A stretch of DNA of 64,000 nt from Brevibacillus parabrevis. GTDB lineage: Bacteria > Bacillota > Bacilli > Brevibacillales > Brevibacillaceae. Made by a program: the position numbers and the translations under genes. Shown piece by piece: positions 26,211 to 35,099 of this stretch. The stretch covers positions 124,001 to 188,000 of the forward strand of contig NZ_RHHV01000014.1 in assembly GCF_003710905.1 (NCBI RefSeq), written 5' to 3'. The notes below the pieces were generated by a model, which did no database searches, had not been told where the DNA came from, and saw only the letters and a program-made list of their open reading frames with translations. Numbering within the stretch: the stretch's first letter is position 1; each line of letters starts with the position of its first letter.

Positions 26211-26996
26211 TTAGCGATCGGGCTTCCCGCCACCCAGCCTAGCCTTCACATGCTTCAACTCCGCCACAATGATGAAGCTGACGATCACGAGCAAAAACCA
26301 CGAGCTGATTTTGCTCAGATGGACCAGCTCCCAGCCGGAGCGCTGGTTCGGGTACGCCCAGGCGCCGAAAAACGTGGCGATGTTTTCTGCGATCCAGATG
26401 AAAAAGCCGATCAGAAAGTAGCCGAGCGGGACGGGCATGGAAAAACGCTCATGGGTGACGCGGAAGTAGACCTTCGAGCGCCAGAACACGACGAACATGA
26501 GCACCATCAGCACCCAGCGAAGATCCCAGATGTAATGATGGGTGAAAAAATTCAAGTAGATCGCCGCACCGAGCGAAGTGACCAAAAACGGCCGCGGCCA
26601 GTTTGTCAGACTGACGTCCAGCCGTCGCCACGCCTGGCACAAATAGCTCGCCACGCTCGCGTACATGAATCCGCTGTAGAGCGGGACGCCAAACACTTTG
26701 CTGTACCCTTCTTCCGGATAGCTCCACGAGCCCATGTGCACTTTGTAAATTTCCAGGCACAGTCCGATCAGGTGAAAAACCGTGATGACTTTCAACTCGT
26801 CCCGCGACTCCAGTCTGCTTTTGACCATGAACACCTGGAAGGCCAGACAGAGCAGCAAAAGCAGGTCGTATCTGGGCAGGCCAGGGATGGCGACGAACTT
26901 GGAGATCGCGAGCGAGGCGAAGATGAACACGGGAAACAGACAAGACATGGCCTCCTGGTATCCGAAGTGGAGCAGGAGGCGGATAAATCGGATCAT
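26211..26996 (-). CDS. DUF817 family integral membrane protein
   Basis: 261 residues with about eight hydrophobic segments. The conserved face has many aromatic and charged residues inside or beside helices (VHMGSWSYPEEGYSKVFGVP, FFIWIAENIATFFGAWAYP), the pattern of the DUF817 family. Function unknown. ATG at 26996 follows GAAGGAGTCACATC; the longer frame upstream is ignored. Confidence 0.85.
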   Translation of the reverse strand: MIRFIRLLLHFGYQEAMSCLFPVFIFASLAISKFVAIPGLPRYDLLLLLCLAFQVFMVKSRLESRDELKVITVFHLIGLCLEIYKVHMGSWSYPEEGYSKVFGVPLYSGFMYASVASYLCQAWRRLDVSLTNWPRPFLVTSLGAAIYLNFFTHHYIWDLRWVLMVLMFVVFWRSKVYFRVTHERFSMPVPLGYFLIGFFIWIAENIATFFGAWAYPNQRSGWELVHLSKISSWFLLVIVSFIIVAELKHVKARLGGGKPDR

Positions 26997-27493
26997 GATG
27001 TGACTCCTTCGGCAGTTGTAGCGTCTTTGGCGACAGGCAGATCGTTGGAACGCCCGTCGCTCCAGCTTCTTATTCTCCCATGAAACCAAATGCTTGAATA
27101 GTACCTAAACAAACATGCGGGGATGATCGTGCGGGCGCAATGCGAATTGCGAATGTCAGAGGAACGATAGAAGCGAACCCCACACTCTTTTTGACGCGCG
27201 GGCTGGAGGCCAATGTGCGCTTTGTTGATTAATCACAGAACCTCAAGCTTATCCCCTTGTATGATGCGCGGCATCCCTTCGCGAACAAAATGCGATCCCT
27301 AACCCGGGAATCAGCACGCGTATAGCCCACCTCCTTTAAACCTTCAATCAATGTTTAAACTTCGCGACGGATGTTGCTTGCAGCACAAGGCTGATTTCCG
27401 CAAAACCTTACCATTTGCATAAATATAGTACGATTAAGGAGGTCGATTGATTTCACTTAGCACAGTATTTCTTTGGGCGTGGAGGGTGGTAGC
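26997..27493. other. 497-base intergenic region, no gene seen
   Basis: Divergent promoters of the DUF817 and VOC genes should lie here. CATAAATATAGTACG near 27418-27432 may hold the -10 box of the VOC gene. A minus-strand AAAGGAGGTGG at about 27330-27342 looks like a ribosome site, but only frames of 22-33 codons follow it. Confidence 0.4.
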
Positions 27494-28237
27494 GTGTCAG
27501 CCAATCGGGAGAGCGTAACAATTCCTATTTTCCCTTGCAGATCGATAGACGAACAGTTGGAGTTTTATCAGGCGCTAGGTTTTGAACTGACTTACAGGCA
27601 AGCCAAGCCAAACTTATACGCTTGCGTCCGTCACCGAATTGTGGAATTGCATTTTTTTGTCTGGAAGCAATTGGACCCATCCAACTCGTACAGCATGTGC
27701 TATGTACACGTCCGCGATGTGGATGCCGTGCACAAAGAGTTTTGTGAAAACTTGAAAAATGCGTATGGCAAGGTTCCTTCCAGAGGTTTTCCGAGAATTA
27801 CCAAACCGAATAATCTCGTGGAAGACCGCCGATTTAACCTCATCGACCCTGCCGGAAACCGCTTGTTAATCGGTCAGAAGCATGCATCTGCCGCGCCAGT
27901 CCAAACTGAGCAAACCGTGATGGCGCAGCCGTCCAGGTTTGCCAATGCGTTCGAAACGGCATATCGATTGGCGTATGCCAAAGACGAACCCGCAGAGGCG
28001 GCCAAGGTACTGGATCTTGTATTTTCAAAAGCAGAAGAAGCTTCGGCAAGCCTGCGCTACAAAGCTTATGTGCTGCGAGCCGATATCGCGGCCTCAATGG
28101 ACGAGATAAATCACGCGCTGGTTTTGATGCAGGAGGCAGAGCAATTATCGCTGTCTGGCCAAGAGCGGGAAGAGGTGGTGGAGGCAACAAAAAGGTTGCT
28201 TGAACTGAAAGGGGCTTTCGGGCACGGTCATTCTTGA
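27494..28237 (+). CDS. VOC-superfamily protein with helical C-terminal extension
   Basis: 247 residues. Residues 1-130 match the bleomycin-resistance/glyoxalase (VOC) fold: IPIFPCRSIDEQLEFYQALG, then ELHFFVWK and a closing FNLIDPAGNRLLIGQ. Residues about 145-245 are helical and TPR-like (AFETAYRLAYAKDEPAEAAK), which is unusual for the family and may mediate binding to a partner. GTG at 27494 follows GTGGAGGGTGG. Substrate unknown; resistance to a bleomycin-like drug is only a class-based guess. Confidence 0.8.
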   Translation: MSANRESVTIPIFPCRSIDEQLEFYQALGFELTYRQAKPNLYACVRHRIVELHFFVWKQLDPSNSYSMCYVHVRDVDAVHKEFCENLKNAYGKVPSRGFPRITKPNNLVEDRRFNLIDPAGNRLLIGQKHASAAPVQTEQTVMAQPSRFANAFETAYRLAYAKDEPAEAAKVLDLVFSKAEEASASLRYKAYVLRADIAASMDEINHALVLMQEAEQLSLSGQEREEVVEATKRLLELKGAFGHGHS

Positions 28238-28290
28238 CGGGGATAGGACCAGTGCAATTGTAGCTCCCGCGGACTTCATTTTCCAGAGAA

Positions 28291-28331
28291 AAAACCAGCG
28301 TGCTACGGTCGAACACCGTCTCACGCTGGTT
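28291..28331. terminator. Terminator between convergent genes
   Basis: Arms AACCAGCGTG and CACGCTGGTT with an inner CGGT/ACCG pair; T-run best on the minus strand. Confidence 0.8.
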
Positions 28332-28380
28332 GCTCAGGCAATCCATATTAACAGGAGTTACGGTTACTGCTTTGCATTTT

Positions 28381-28794
28381 CTACTCAGAATCGCCGTCTT
28401 CATCTAAAACTTCTGGGTAATAGCGCTTGATGACATCACTAGCTGAAATCTCTTGACCAACATGGATAAATCTTGAATAAATTTCAGTTCCAATCGTGAT
28501 TTTATCATCATTTAGCTCAAATGCATGCAGATGTCTTACAAACTGATGCTTAACTGTTTCACCAAAGCTATTCAAAGACTCATGTTCAGCCTTTTTGGCA
28601 AACTTTTCCGCAATTTCAATGGCCTTTTCCATATTCGTATCTTTTACGAGAATAATACTTTCTTCAAAAAGTTTCATGTTGTTCTCAGCATTGTCTTCAT
28701 TTTTTTGCTGATCGGAACCTCCAGAGTGAACCGATTCAAATAAGACTTTGACTGCATACCATTTTGTTTGGGGCAGTTTAGAATTTGTCTCCAT
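28381..28794 (-). CDS. DUF4288 domain protein
   Basis: 137 residues. It has the DUF4288 opening KWYAVKVLFESV, a helical middle (NMEKAIEIAEKFAKKAEHE) and a strand-rich end (TIGTEIYSRFIHV). Soluble, function unknown; many relatives occur near toxin or immunity loci in other genomes, but no such neighbour is here. Somewhat AT-rich compared with flanking genes. Confidence 0.75.
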   Translation of the reverse strand: METNSKLPQTKWYAVKVLFESVHSGGSDQQKNEDNAENNMKLFEESIILVKDTNMEKAIEIAEKFAKKAEHESLNSFGETVKHQFVRHLHAFELNDDKITIGTEIYSRFIHVGQEISASDVIKRYYPEVLDEDGDSE

Positions 28795-28859
28795 AATTTC
28801 ACCCTTACACCTTTAATTTTTGCTGAATCTCCTGTTTTAGCATCTGCCTCCGAAACGCC

Positions 28860-28899
28860 AAAAAAGCTGTAACAGGCCGCATACCGCTAACCTGTTACA
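28860..28899 (-). terminator. Terminator after the sulfurtransferase gene
   Basis: Minus-strand arms GCTGTAACAGG and CCTGTTACAGC followed by TTTTTT. Confidence 0.85.
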
Positions 28900-28938
28900 G
28901 CCCTACTATCGCGTCAAACAGTCTTCCTATTAAAACTC

Positions 28939-29766
28939 TTACTCTTCCCCCGTAGCAACCGGATTCTCGCTGTACGAAACCCAGTCGCTCCAGCTTCCTG
29001 CGTACAGCTTGGCATCTGTGCGGCCAGCCTGGTGCAGGGCGAGCAGGTTGGAGCAAGCGGTCACGCCTGAGCCGCAGTAGACGATGATTTCTTGTTCGGC
29101 GAAGCCGGCGATGCGGTTGCGAAGCTGCTCGGCTGGCAGCATGGTCATGTCTGCTTGGAGGTTGTCCTTGTAAAAGAAGTGGCGGGCGCCAGGGATATGT
29201 CCTGCTTTCGGATCGAGCGGCTCTTGCTCCCCGCGATAGCGTTCGCCTGCGCGGGAGTCGAGCAGCACCGCTTCCGGCTCGCGATTTTTTACGCCTTCGA
29301 CGCTGACCAGCATGTCCGGGCGCAGTTGCGGGACGAAAGTACGTGCTTGCGGCGTCGGCACTTCCGCTGTCACTTCGTAGCCAGCCTTTTTCCAGGCTGC
29401 GTATCCGCCATCGAGCACAGCGACACGATCGTGACCGAGGTAGCGCAATAGCCACCAAAGGCGTCCCGCCATCGCCATTTCTTGGTCGTCGTAAGCAATG
29501 ACGGTTGTGTGCTCATCGATTCCAGCCTGGGAAAAGAGCGCGGCGAGGGCAGCCGGATCAGGAAGAGGATGACGTCCGCCGTGTTCCTGTTTCGGGCCGG
29601 ACAAGTCGCGATTCAGATGAAAATAGAGCGCTCCCGGGATGTGGTCTGTTGCGTACTCTTCGGCTCCTTGTTCGGAAGCGGAAAGGGCAAAGCGGCAATC
29701 GGCGATAACAATTCGTTCGTCGTTCCTATGATCGCGGAGCCATTGTGGCGTGACAAGTGCTTGCAT
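28939..29766 (-). CDS. sseA: Two-domain rhodanese sulfurtransferase
   Basis: 275 residues with two tandem rhodanese domains. The active-site loop in the second domain is CGSGVTAC (about residues 229-236); this CGSGVT form is typical of mercaptopyruvate sulfurtransferases, although the donor cannot be proved from sequence. Other marks are GAEEYATDHIPGALYFHLN and KAGHIPGARHFFYKD. Monocistronic with its own terminator. Confidence 0.9.
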   Translation of the reverse strand: MQALVTPQWLRDHRNDERIVIADCRFALSASEQGAEEYATDHIPGALYFHLNRDLSGPKQEHGGRHPLPDPAALAALFSQAGIDEHTTVIAYDDQEMAMAGRLWWLLRYLGHDRVAVLDGGYAAWKKAGYEVTAEVPTPQARTFVPQLRPDMLVSVEGVKNREPEAVLLDSRAGERYRGEQEPLDPKAGHIPGARHFFYKDNLQADMTMLPAEQLRNRIAGFAEQEIIVYCGSGVTACSNLLALHQAGRTDAKLYAGSWSDWVSYSENPVATGEE

Positions 29767-29862
29767 CGTTCACCCTGCTTTCTGATTTTTCTTCATCATA
29801 GCAGATGGCTATCCGATGGGGTACAATATTTCTAAAAAGTGTTGGCAGAGAGGGGCAACGGA

Positions 29863-30471
29863 ATGAAGCGTGTTATCCGCTACTTTTTGGAAGGATTGCT
29901 GTACGTCATCCCACTGGCTGTGACGATCTATATTTTGTACTACATTTTTGCGACGGTCGACAGCTGGTTTTACAACCTGGCCCGCAACAATTTCCCTCTG
30001 CACTTCCCGGGCATAGGCGTGCTGATCACGATTGTGGGGATTACGGTTGTCGGATTTCTCGCGTCGAATGTGCTGACTCGCGGGGTGCTGTCCATCGTGG
30101 ACAGACTGTTTGAAAAAGTGCCATTCATCAAGCTGATCTACACCTCGATCAAAGATTTGATCGGCGCCTTTGTCGGGGATAAAAAAAGCTTCGACAAACC
30201 TGTCTTGGTCACATTGTCCAAAGACACTGGGGCGAAAGTCATCGGCTTCATCACCAAAGAAAGCATGGATACATACGGGCTTGCCGATCACGTCGCCGTC
30301 TACCTTCCGCAGTCGTACAACTTTGCTGGCAATCTGCTGCTTTTTCCAAGCGAGCAAGTACAACCGCTGGACATGGACAGCGCGGACGTCATGGCTTTTC
30401 TCGTGTCCGGTGGAGTATCGGGAAAGAAGACGGCTGCCAAGGCGGAAAACGAAGCAGCCGGGCAGGGATAA
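29863..30471 (+). CDS. DUF502 family membrane protein
   Basis: 202 residues with two N-terminal membrane helices (YFLEGLLYVIPLAVTIYILY and GIGVLITIVGITVVGFLAS), then the conserved PFIKLIYTSIKDLIGAF and a soluble tail. DUF502 proteins are widespread envelope proteins without a settled role. ATG at 29863 follows AGAGAGGGGCAACG. Confidence 0.87.
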   Translation: MKRVIRYFLEGLLYVIPLAVTIYILYYIFATVDSWFYNLARNNFPLHFPGIGVLITIVGITVVGFLASNVLTRGVLSIVDRLFEKVPFIKLIYTSIKDLIGAFVGDKKSFDKPVLVTLSKDTGAKVIGFITKESMDTYGLADHVAVYLPQSYNFAGNLLLFPSEQVQPLDMDSADVMAFLVSGGVSGKKTAAKAENEAAGQG

Positions 30472-30543
30472 GGCAGTTTTTCAGCCAAGCATGCGCCGCC
30501 TCTATCCAAACAAACATCCGCAGACGCTATGCAGAACGTACAA

Positions 30544-30578
30544 AGGGCAGCCAGACTTTAGACAAGTCGGGCTGCCCT
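30544..30578. terminator. Terminator between convergent genes
   Basis: Arms AGGGCAGCC and GGCTGCCCT. Confidence 0.75.
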
Positions 30579-30595
30579 GATTTTTGGCGAGAGGA

Positions 30596-30844
30596 TCAAC
30601 TGCTGAAAAAACCGCTGTGGCTGGAGTGTTTGCGACGACGATAGTAGTGATGTCCGTACGACTTGTGACCGAACTTCCACAACGGCCCGCGATGTCGGTA
30701 ATCGCTGCTGCTGTACTTGCGATAGCCGTGTCCGCCCATTTTCCAGATGAATTTGGCTCCTTTTTTCAGCAGGACGATCACAATAATGATCGCGGCGAGG
30801 AACAGCACGAAACCGATCGCCAAAATGGTAAGTATGACTGACAT
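30596..30844 (-). CDS. Small membrane protein with basic His/Tyr tail, 82 aa
   Basis: One strong helix (residues about 3-28, rich in Ile, Val and Leu) is followed by KKGAKFIWKMGGHGYRKY and a tail very rich in Arg, His, Tyr and Ser ending HSGFFSS. Family not recognised. Such tails occur in spore-coat or envelope-associated small proteins, but this is only suggestive. ATG at 30844 follows AAAAGGAGACGATGTTG; a nearer ATG at 30850 is possible. Confidence 0.68.
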   Translation of the reverse strand: MSVILTILAIGFVLFLAAIIIVIVLLKKGAKFIWKMGGHGYRKYSSSDYRHRGPLWKFGHKSYGHHYYRRRKHSSHSGFFSS

Positions 30845-31008
30845 CAACATCGTCTCCTTTTGTCCAACCTGGTTTTCGCGAAAAAGGGTGTGGTGCAAGC
30901 TTCACGCGTTTTCGCGGGCCGGTTATCCGTATAAGTTATGTTACGGACGGGAAGACAAGAAGTTTCAAGCGAAGAGAACGAGCCTTCGGGCATGAGCGTG
31001 CAAGCTGT

Positions 31009-31452
31009 TTAGCCCTCCGCGTTCAAATATTTTTCGTACGGCGTGTAGTCAATCTGCTTGGATTGCAAATGGGCGATGAGCCATTTGTGGTCGCGTTTGG
31101 GGGTAGCCACGATATAGCCTTTGACGATCAGGTCGGTGGTGATTACAGTCGCCTTCTCTTCAAGGGCGATCTGCCCGATTTTGGCTGCGATCGAACGTCT
31201 GGCTACATCACGGAACAACTGCGGAACCGGGTCGACCAGTTCGTTGAGAAGCACCAGGCCGTCTTCCGTCCACATTGCGCGCGTTTTGTCGATGTAATAG
31301 TCCTGCCAGTCGAGATCGGACTTGCCGTCCTTTTTGGGCATGGACTTGAGGAACTTGCGAAACATGAAGTAGCCGCCAATCCCCATCAGTCCTACAAGCA
31401 CAATCGTCCAGCCAACAATGAACAGGGAAAACCCTGTAGACATTTCATTCAT
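31009..31452 (-). CDS. DUF2621 family protein (YneK-like)
   Basis: 147 residues: one N-terminal membrane helix (FSLFIVGWTIVLVGLMGIGG) and a cytosolic domain beginning DLDWQDYYIDKTRAMWTEDG, as in DUF2621 proteins. The conserved end block YIVATPKRDHKWLIAHLQSK is present. Function unknown; members are found mainly in spore formers. Confidence 0.82.
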   Translation of the reverse strand: MNEMSTGFSLFIVGWTIVLVGLMGIGGYFMFRKFLKSMPKKDGKSDLDWQDYYIDKTRAMWTEDGLVLLNELVDPVPQLFRDVARRSIAAKIGQIALEEKATVITTDLIVKGYIVATPKRDHKWLIAHLQSKQIDYTPYEKYLNAEG

Positions 31453-31626
31453 TTGCGAACACCTCGTAACCGTAATCCATAAAAAAGCCTGTATAGGTAA
31501 AGTGTACCTTATTTTCGTGTACGCAACAAACTTTTTGTGCTTTTGCCCATCGCGAGGGTTTTCTCTTCCCAAGTACACATACAATTTAGTATGATTAGAA
31601 TTAATCTTTATTGGGAGTGGACGCTC

Positions 31627-32001
31627 ATGTTCAAGCTTGGACAACGCGTCGTCATTGTTGCCGACTCCTTCGAGCAAGGTTTGCCGATTGGCGAATACGG
31701 GTATTTGATCGCGCGCGACCGCAACCCGGACAGTGCGTTTGCATGGGTCATTCGCATACCCAAAATAGATAAGCACATTCCTGTGGTGGAAGAGGACATC
31801 GCCCTGGAAGAACAATTGCTGGAGGAGGAAGCGCAGCGCGTCTCGCAGGAAGCCTTGCTTGATTACGCTTTGGCTACCCGCAACGAGGCTCTCTTCAGGC
31901 AACTGATGGGCATGTCGGATGCAGATGAGGCAAATGACGAACCAGCGAAGGAATCAATGGAGGATTTTATCCGTAAAGTAAACCTGAAAGCCTGGATATA
32001 A
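31627..32001 (+). CDS. Hypothetical protein, 124 aa
   Basis: Begins with a small beta domain (FKLGQRVVIVADSFEQGLPI), then becomes strongly acidic and helical (EEDIALEEQLLEEEAQRVSQ). No membrane segment. I do not recognise a family; the start resembles a KOW/SH3-like barrel. ATG at 31627 follows GGGAGTGG. Confidence 0.72.
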   Translation: MFKLGQRVVIVADSFEQGLPIGEYGYLIARDRNPDSAFAWVIRIPKIDKHIPVVEEDIALEEQLLEEEAQRVSQEALLDYALATRNEALFRQLMGMSDADEANDEPAKESMEDFIRKVNLKAWI

Positions 32002-32099
32002 CCAATCGCGGTTTTCCTTTTGGGGAAAATCGTTCTTCTTTGCAAGACAGGGCTTGTCCCTTGATACTATTGTGAAGGAAATGAAAGCGAGGCTGTTTC

Positions 32100-33062
32100 A
32101 TGTCTGAATTTGTGACGTTTACCAATGAATTTGGCCATACGATCGAGATGTCCAGAGAGGACTATCAGAAAAAAGTGATTCCGCACAATCTGGATATGTA
32201 TTGGGACCAAAAGGAAAAGCTTCGTGACTTCGCGATGGAGTTGGTGAAGGAGCAATTTCACGAGCAAGCGGCGATTGCGGCGGACAGGCTGCTCGAATTG
32301 TACGGGCCGATCGAGTCCGCGCTCATTTTCCGTGCAGTCGTTCACATGCAGGCGAGAGAATTTGAGAGAGCGAAAACGATTTTGAACGATTGCCTGGAAC
32401 GATTCCCGGCGTCGGGAACGGCTTGTACCAACCTGGCGAAAATTTACGCGTATGAAGGGGAAGAGGACAAAGCGTTCGAAATCCTGAATACCGGACTGCA
32501 CAAAGATCCGAACCAGGAAAACGGATTGAACATGTACGTGGAAAGCTTTTTGCAAAATGGCAAGCGCGAGGAGCTGAGAACCCGATTGGAAGCGCTCTCC
32601 GTCAAGGAGGGAGCGTGGAGACCGCAGCTGCACTTGGCGCGTCTTGCTCTGACCGAGACCGACCTCCTGAACGCGATGAAGTGGTACACGATTGCCATCG
32701 AGGGGGCGAAAGACCGCTTTGAAGTGGTCATGACGGTAACGGGCGAGCTGGGCCAGGCAGGCTATGTCTATCAGCTGATCCAGATTTGCGAAAAGTTTTG
32801 GACGCCGCAGTTCCCGTATCCGTATGCGGGCTTCAACTACGCCAACGCTTTGCTGGCTACCGACCAAAAGGAGCGGGCGATTGCGATGCTGCGCAACATG
32901 CAGGATCATTTGCCGGACAACTACAAGCCGATGGTCGATCATTTCCTCGCACGGGTGCCTGGCGCGTTGGAAGCAGAAGAAGCAGCGAAGCAAAAAGTGG
33001 AAGCAGGCAACCACGCTGGCGATCAGACGGAGAAAAAGAGCTGGTGGAAGTTCTGGAAGTAA
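32100..33062 (+). CDS. TPR-repeat protein, 320 aa
   Basis: Residues 1-30 form a small N-terminal segment (FVTFTNEFGHTIEMSREDY). From about 40 onward there are tandem TPR-like helices, for example ALIFRAVVHMQAREFERAKT and ACTNLAKIYAYEGEEDKAFE. The C-terminus is Lys/Trp-rich (KKSWWKFWK) and may touch membrane. Role unknown; a scaffold is the usual function of such proteins. Confidence 0.83.
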   Translation: MSEFVTFTNEFGHTIEMSREDYQKKVIPHNLDMYWDQKEKLRDFAMELVKEQFHEQAAIAADRLLELYGPIESALIFRAVVHMQAREFERAKTILNDCLERFPASGTACTNLAKIYAYEGEEDKAFEILNTGLHKDPNQENGLNMYVESFLQNGKREELRTRLEALSVKEGAWRPQLHLARLALTETDLLNAMKWYTIAIEGAKDRFEVVMTVTGELGQAGYVYQLIQICEKFWTPQFPYPYAGFNYANALLATDQKERAIAMLRNMQDHLPDNYKPMVDHFLARVPGALEAEEAAKQKVEAGNHAGDQTEKKSWWKFWK

Positions 33063-33078
33063 GATGAGACGCGTACAT

Positions 33079-33111
33079 AACGCCCGGCATGCGATTGGTC
33101 GGGCGTTTTTT
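33079..33111 (+). terminator. Terminator after TPR gene
   Basis: Arms AACGCCCG and CGGGCGTT then TTTT. Confidence 0.8.
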
Positions 33112-33245
33112 CTATGCGTATGCGGATAAAAAGGCTATGCCGGACCGGAAGGCGATTAGAATTGTGCTTAGGCTTGAAGCAAGGAAGAGGCTTTCACGTG
33201 TTTTCACGATAAAAGACAGGTAGCTGGGGCAAAGGAGGCTGGGCG

Positions 33246-33635
33246 ATGCTGCATCATGTCGAGTTGTACGTCACAGATTTGAAGCGGTCCGCGGAATTTT
33301 GGGGCTGGCTGTTGGAGCAGCAGCTAGGCTATGAACGCTACCAGCAATGGGCGAGCGGGGTCAGTTGGAAGCATGGCAACACGTATCTGGTGTTCGTGCA
33401 GGCGGAAGAGCGGTTTCGCGATGTACCGTATCACCGCTGTCGCGTCGGATTGAATCATCTCGCTTTTCACGCGCGCAGCCGGGAGCAGGTGGAGTCGATT
33501 CGCGAGGAACTGCGGCGGCGAGGCGTGCCGCTGCTCTACGAGGATCGCCATCCACATGCGGGCGGCCCGGAACATTACGCGCTGTTTTGCGAAGACCCGG
33601 ATCGGATCAAGGTGGAGATCGTAGCGCCGGAGTAA
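33246..33635 (+). CDS. VOC-family (glyoxalase-like) protein
   Basis: 129 residues, a single VOC unit. It has metal-ligand-type residues in HHVELYVTDLKRSAEFWGW, NHLAFHARS and KVEIVAPE. The C-terminal half with PEHYALFCEDPDRIKVEI is usual for small dioxygenase/glyoxalase relatives. Substrate unknown. ATG at 33246 follows AAAGGAGGCTGGGCG. Confidence 0.87.
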   Translation: MLHHVELYVTDLKRSAEFWGWLLEQQLGYERYQQWASGVSWKHGNTYLVFVQAEERFRDVPYHRCRVGLNHLAFHARSREQVESIREELRRRGVPLLYEDRHPHAGGPEHYALFCEDPDRIKVEIVAPE

Positions 33636-33662
33636 GTAAACAGGCGGCACGTCCCGGACGGT

Positions 33663-34160
33663 TTACCCGAGCTGCTTGATTTTCTCGGCAATCGGTTCTT
33701 GTTTTTCTTCATCCCAGACGATGGAGATTTCAAATGTTCCCGGCTCGAAAAAGAGCGGGAAACGACGGCGAAACCACGGTTGCATCGGCACCTGGTCAAT
33801 CTCGTCGAGCGAAATCCAATGCAGCTCTCCCTCGGGAGGATGTGTCAACAGCTCGCCTTCAAAGCGGGTTGCCAAATAGTTGAAAACGATGTAGCGAAAG
33901 CCTGTCGCCGGAACGACATACTCATCCACGCCCTTGAAGGCAAGGTCTGTGACGCGAAGCCCTGTTTCTTCATACACTTCGCGAATGGCCGCTTCCGTCA
34001 GGCTCTCGGGAAAATCCACCTTGCCCCCGGGGGCGATGTAGCCGGGGAAGCCTTTGGAACTGGGGCGATTGAGCAAAAGTACCCTGTCGCCGTCGCGGAT
34101 CATGCACATAGTCATCAACTGATAAGTAAGAGCGGGAGCTTGTACATCTGATGTACCCAT
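33663..34160 (-). CDS. Nudix hydrolase
   Basis: 165 residues. The Nudix box runs from about residue 44 (PGGKVDFPESLTEAAIREVY) and closes with EETGL, satisfying the GX5EX7REVXEEXG pattern. Likely a pyrophosphohydrolase of a nucleotide such as 8-oxo-dGTP, though the substrate is not fixed by the motif. ATG at 34160 follows CAGGAAAATC; an upstream in-frame ATG lacks a ribosome site. Confidence 0.88.
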   Translation of the reverse strand: MGTSDVQAPALTYQLMTMCMIRDGDRVLLLNRPSSKGFPGYIAPGGKVDFPESLTEAAIREVYEETGLRVTDLAFKGVDEYVVPATGFRYIVFNYLATRFEGELLTHPPEGELHWISLDEIDQVPMQPWFRRRFPLFFEPGTFEISIVWDEEKQEPIAEKIKQLG

Positions 34161-34239
34161 AAATGATTTTCCTGCTTTCTGGACTTTTTTGACCATAAGT
34201 ATAGCACAGCTTTTGCACCGCAAAACGTCTGTCAGTCAA

Positions 34240-34280
34240 AACACAGCGCGACCATCCCCGGACGATGGTCGCGCTGTGTT
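34240..34280 (-). terminator. Terminator after the ABC importer operon
   Basis: Seventeen-base arms starting ACACAGCGCGACCATC pair almost perfectly; T-run on the minus strand. Confidence 0.85.
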
Positions 34281-34292
34281 GCGAAAAGGCAT

Positions 34293-35099
34293 CTATTTAA
34301 ACTGGCTGGTGAGCCGCCGTTCCAAAAACGCCACGCCTTGGTACATCAAGGTGGCGACGACCGCGATGATGGCGAGACTCATCATGACCAGGGTAAAATT
34401 GAACACTTGGAATCCATAGATGATCAGATAGCCCAAGCCTTGTTGGGAAACGAGAAACTCCCCGACGATGACTCCGACCCAGGAGAGGCCGACGTTTACT
34501 TTCAGCGTGGCGAGCAAGGTCGGGAAGGTGGCGGGGAGGATGACCAGGCGGAAAATGTGCCGTTTGTTGCCGCCGAGCGTCTGCACGACTTTGACGTAGT
34601 TTTGGTTGACTTCGCGAAAGCCGGAGTAGACGTTGATCGTGGTAATGATGATGGAGATCGCGCAGCCCATGGCGATGACGGACATGAGTCCGGGGCCGAA
34701 GCCGACGATGAAAACAGGGCCGAGCGCGACTTTTGGCATGCTGTTGGCGATGACCAGGTACGGATCGAGGACGCGGGAGAGAAAGGGCGACCACCAGATG
34801 AGCGTTGCGATCACAGCCCCGAGCAACGTTCCGAGCAAAAAGCCGATAATCGTCTCCCAGACGGTCATGCCGACGTGCGGCAGCAGGCTTCCGTCGAGCA
34901 GCTGCGACCAGAATTGCGCCCAAATTTTCGACGGGTAGCTGAAAATAAGCGCATTGATCGTGTTGGTGCGCGCAAGCACTTCCCACAGGGCGAGAAACAG
35001 CAGAAACAGCATGCATTGGGTGAAAAACACCCAGTAGCGGTTTTTTGCTTCCTGCTTCAAATAGTGGCGATGGATGCTTTCAATTTCCTTTTGCTGCAT
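34293..35099 (-). CDS. ABC importer permease (SsuC/TauC/ThiX type)
   Basis: 268 residues, about six membrane helices. The permease EAA loop, contacting the ATPase, reads VQTLGGNKRHIFRLVILPAT. The family is nitrate/sulfonate/taurine/pyrimidine-type. It overlaps the ATPase gene by 20 bases at its start, so the pair should be translationally coupled. Substrate not evident. Confidence 0.9.
   Translation of the reverse strand: MQQKEIESIHRHYLKQEAKNRYWVFFTQCMLFLLFLALWEVLARTNTINALIFSYPSKIWAQFWSQLLDGSLLPHVGMTVWETIIGFLLGTLLGAVIATLIWWSPFLSRVLDPYLVIANSMPKVALGPVFIVGFGPGLMSVIAMGCAISIIITTINVYSGFREVNQNYVKVVQTLGGNKRHIFRLVILPATFPTLLATLKVNVGLSWVGVIVGEFLVSQQGLGYLIIYGFQVFNFTLVMMSLAIIAVVATLMYQGVAFLERRLTSQFK

Noticed and set aside
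27280..27345. Minus-strand ribosome-site-like AAAGGAGGTGG with short frames
   Set aside because: Only 22-33 codon frames follow, without helix, signal peptide or terminator; possible chance match.
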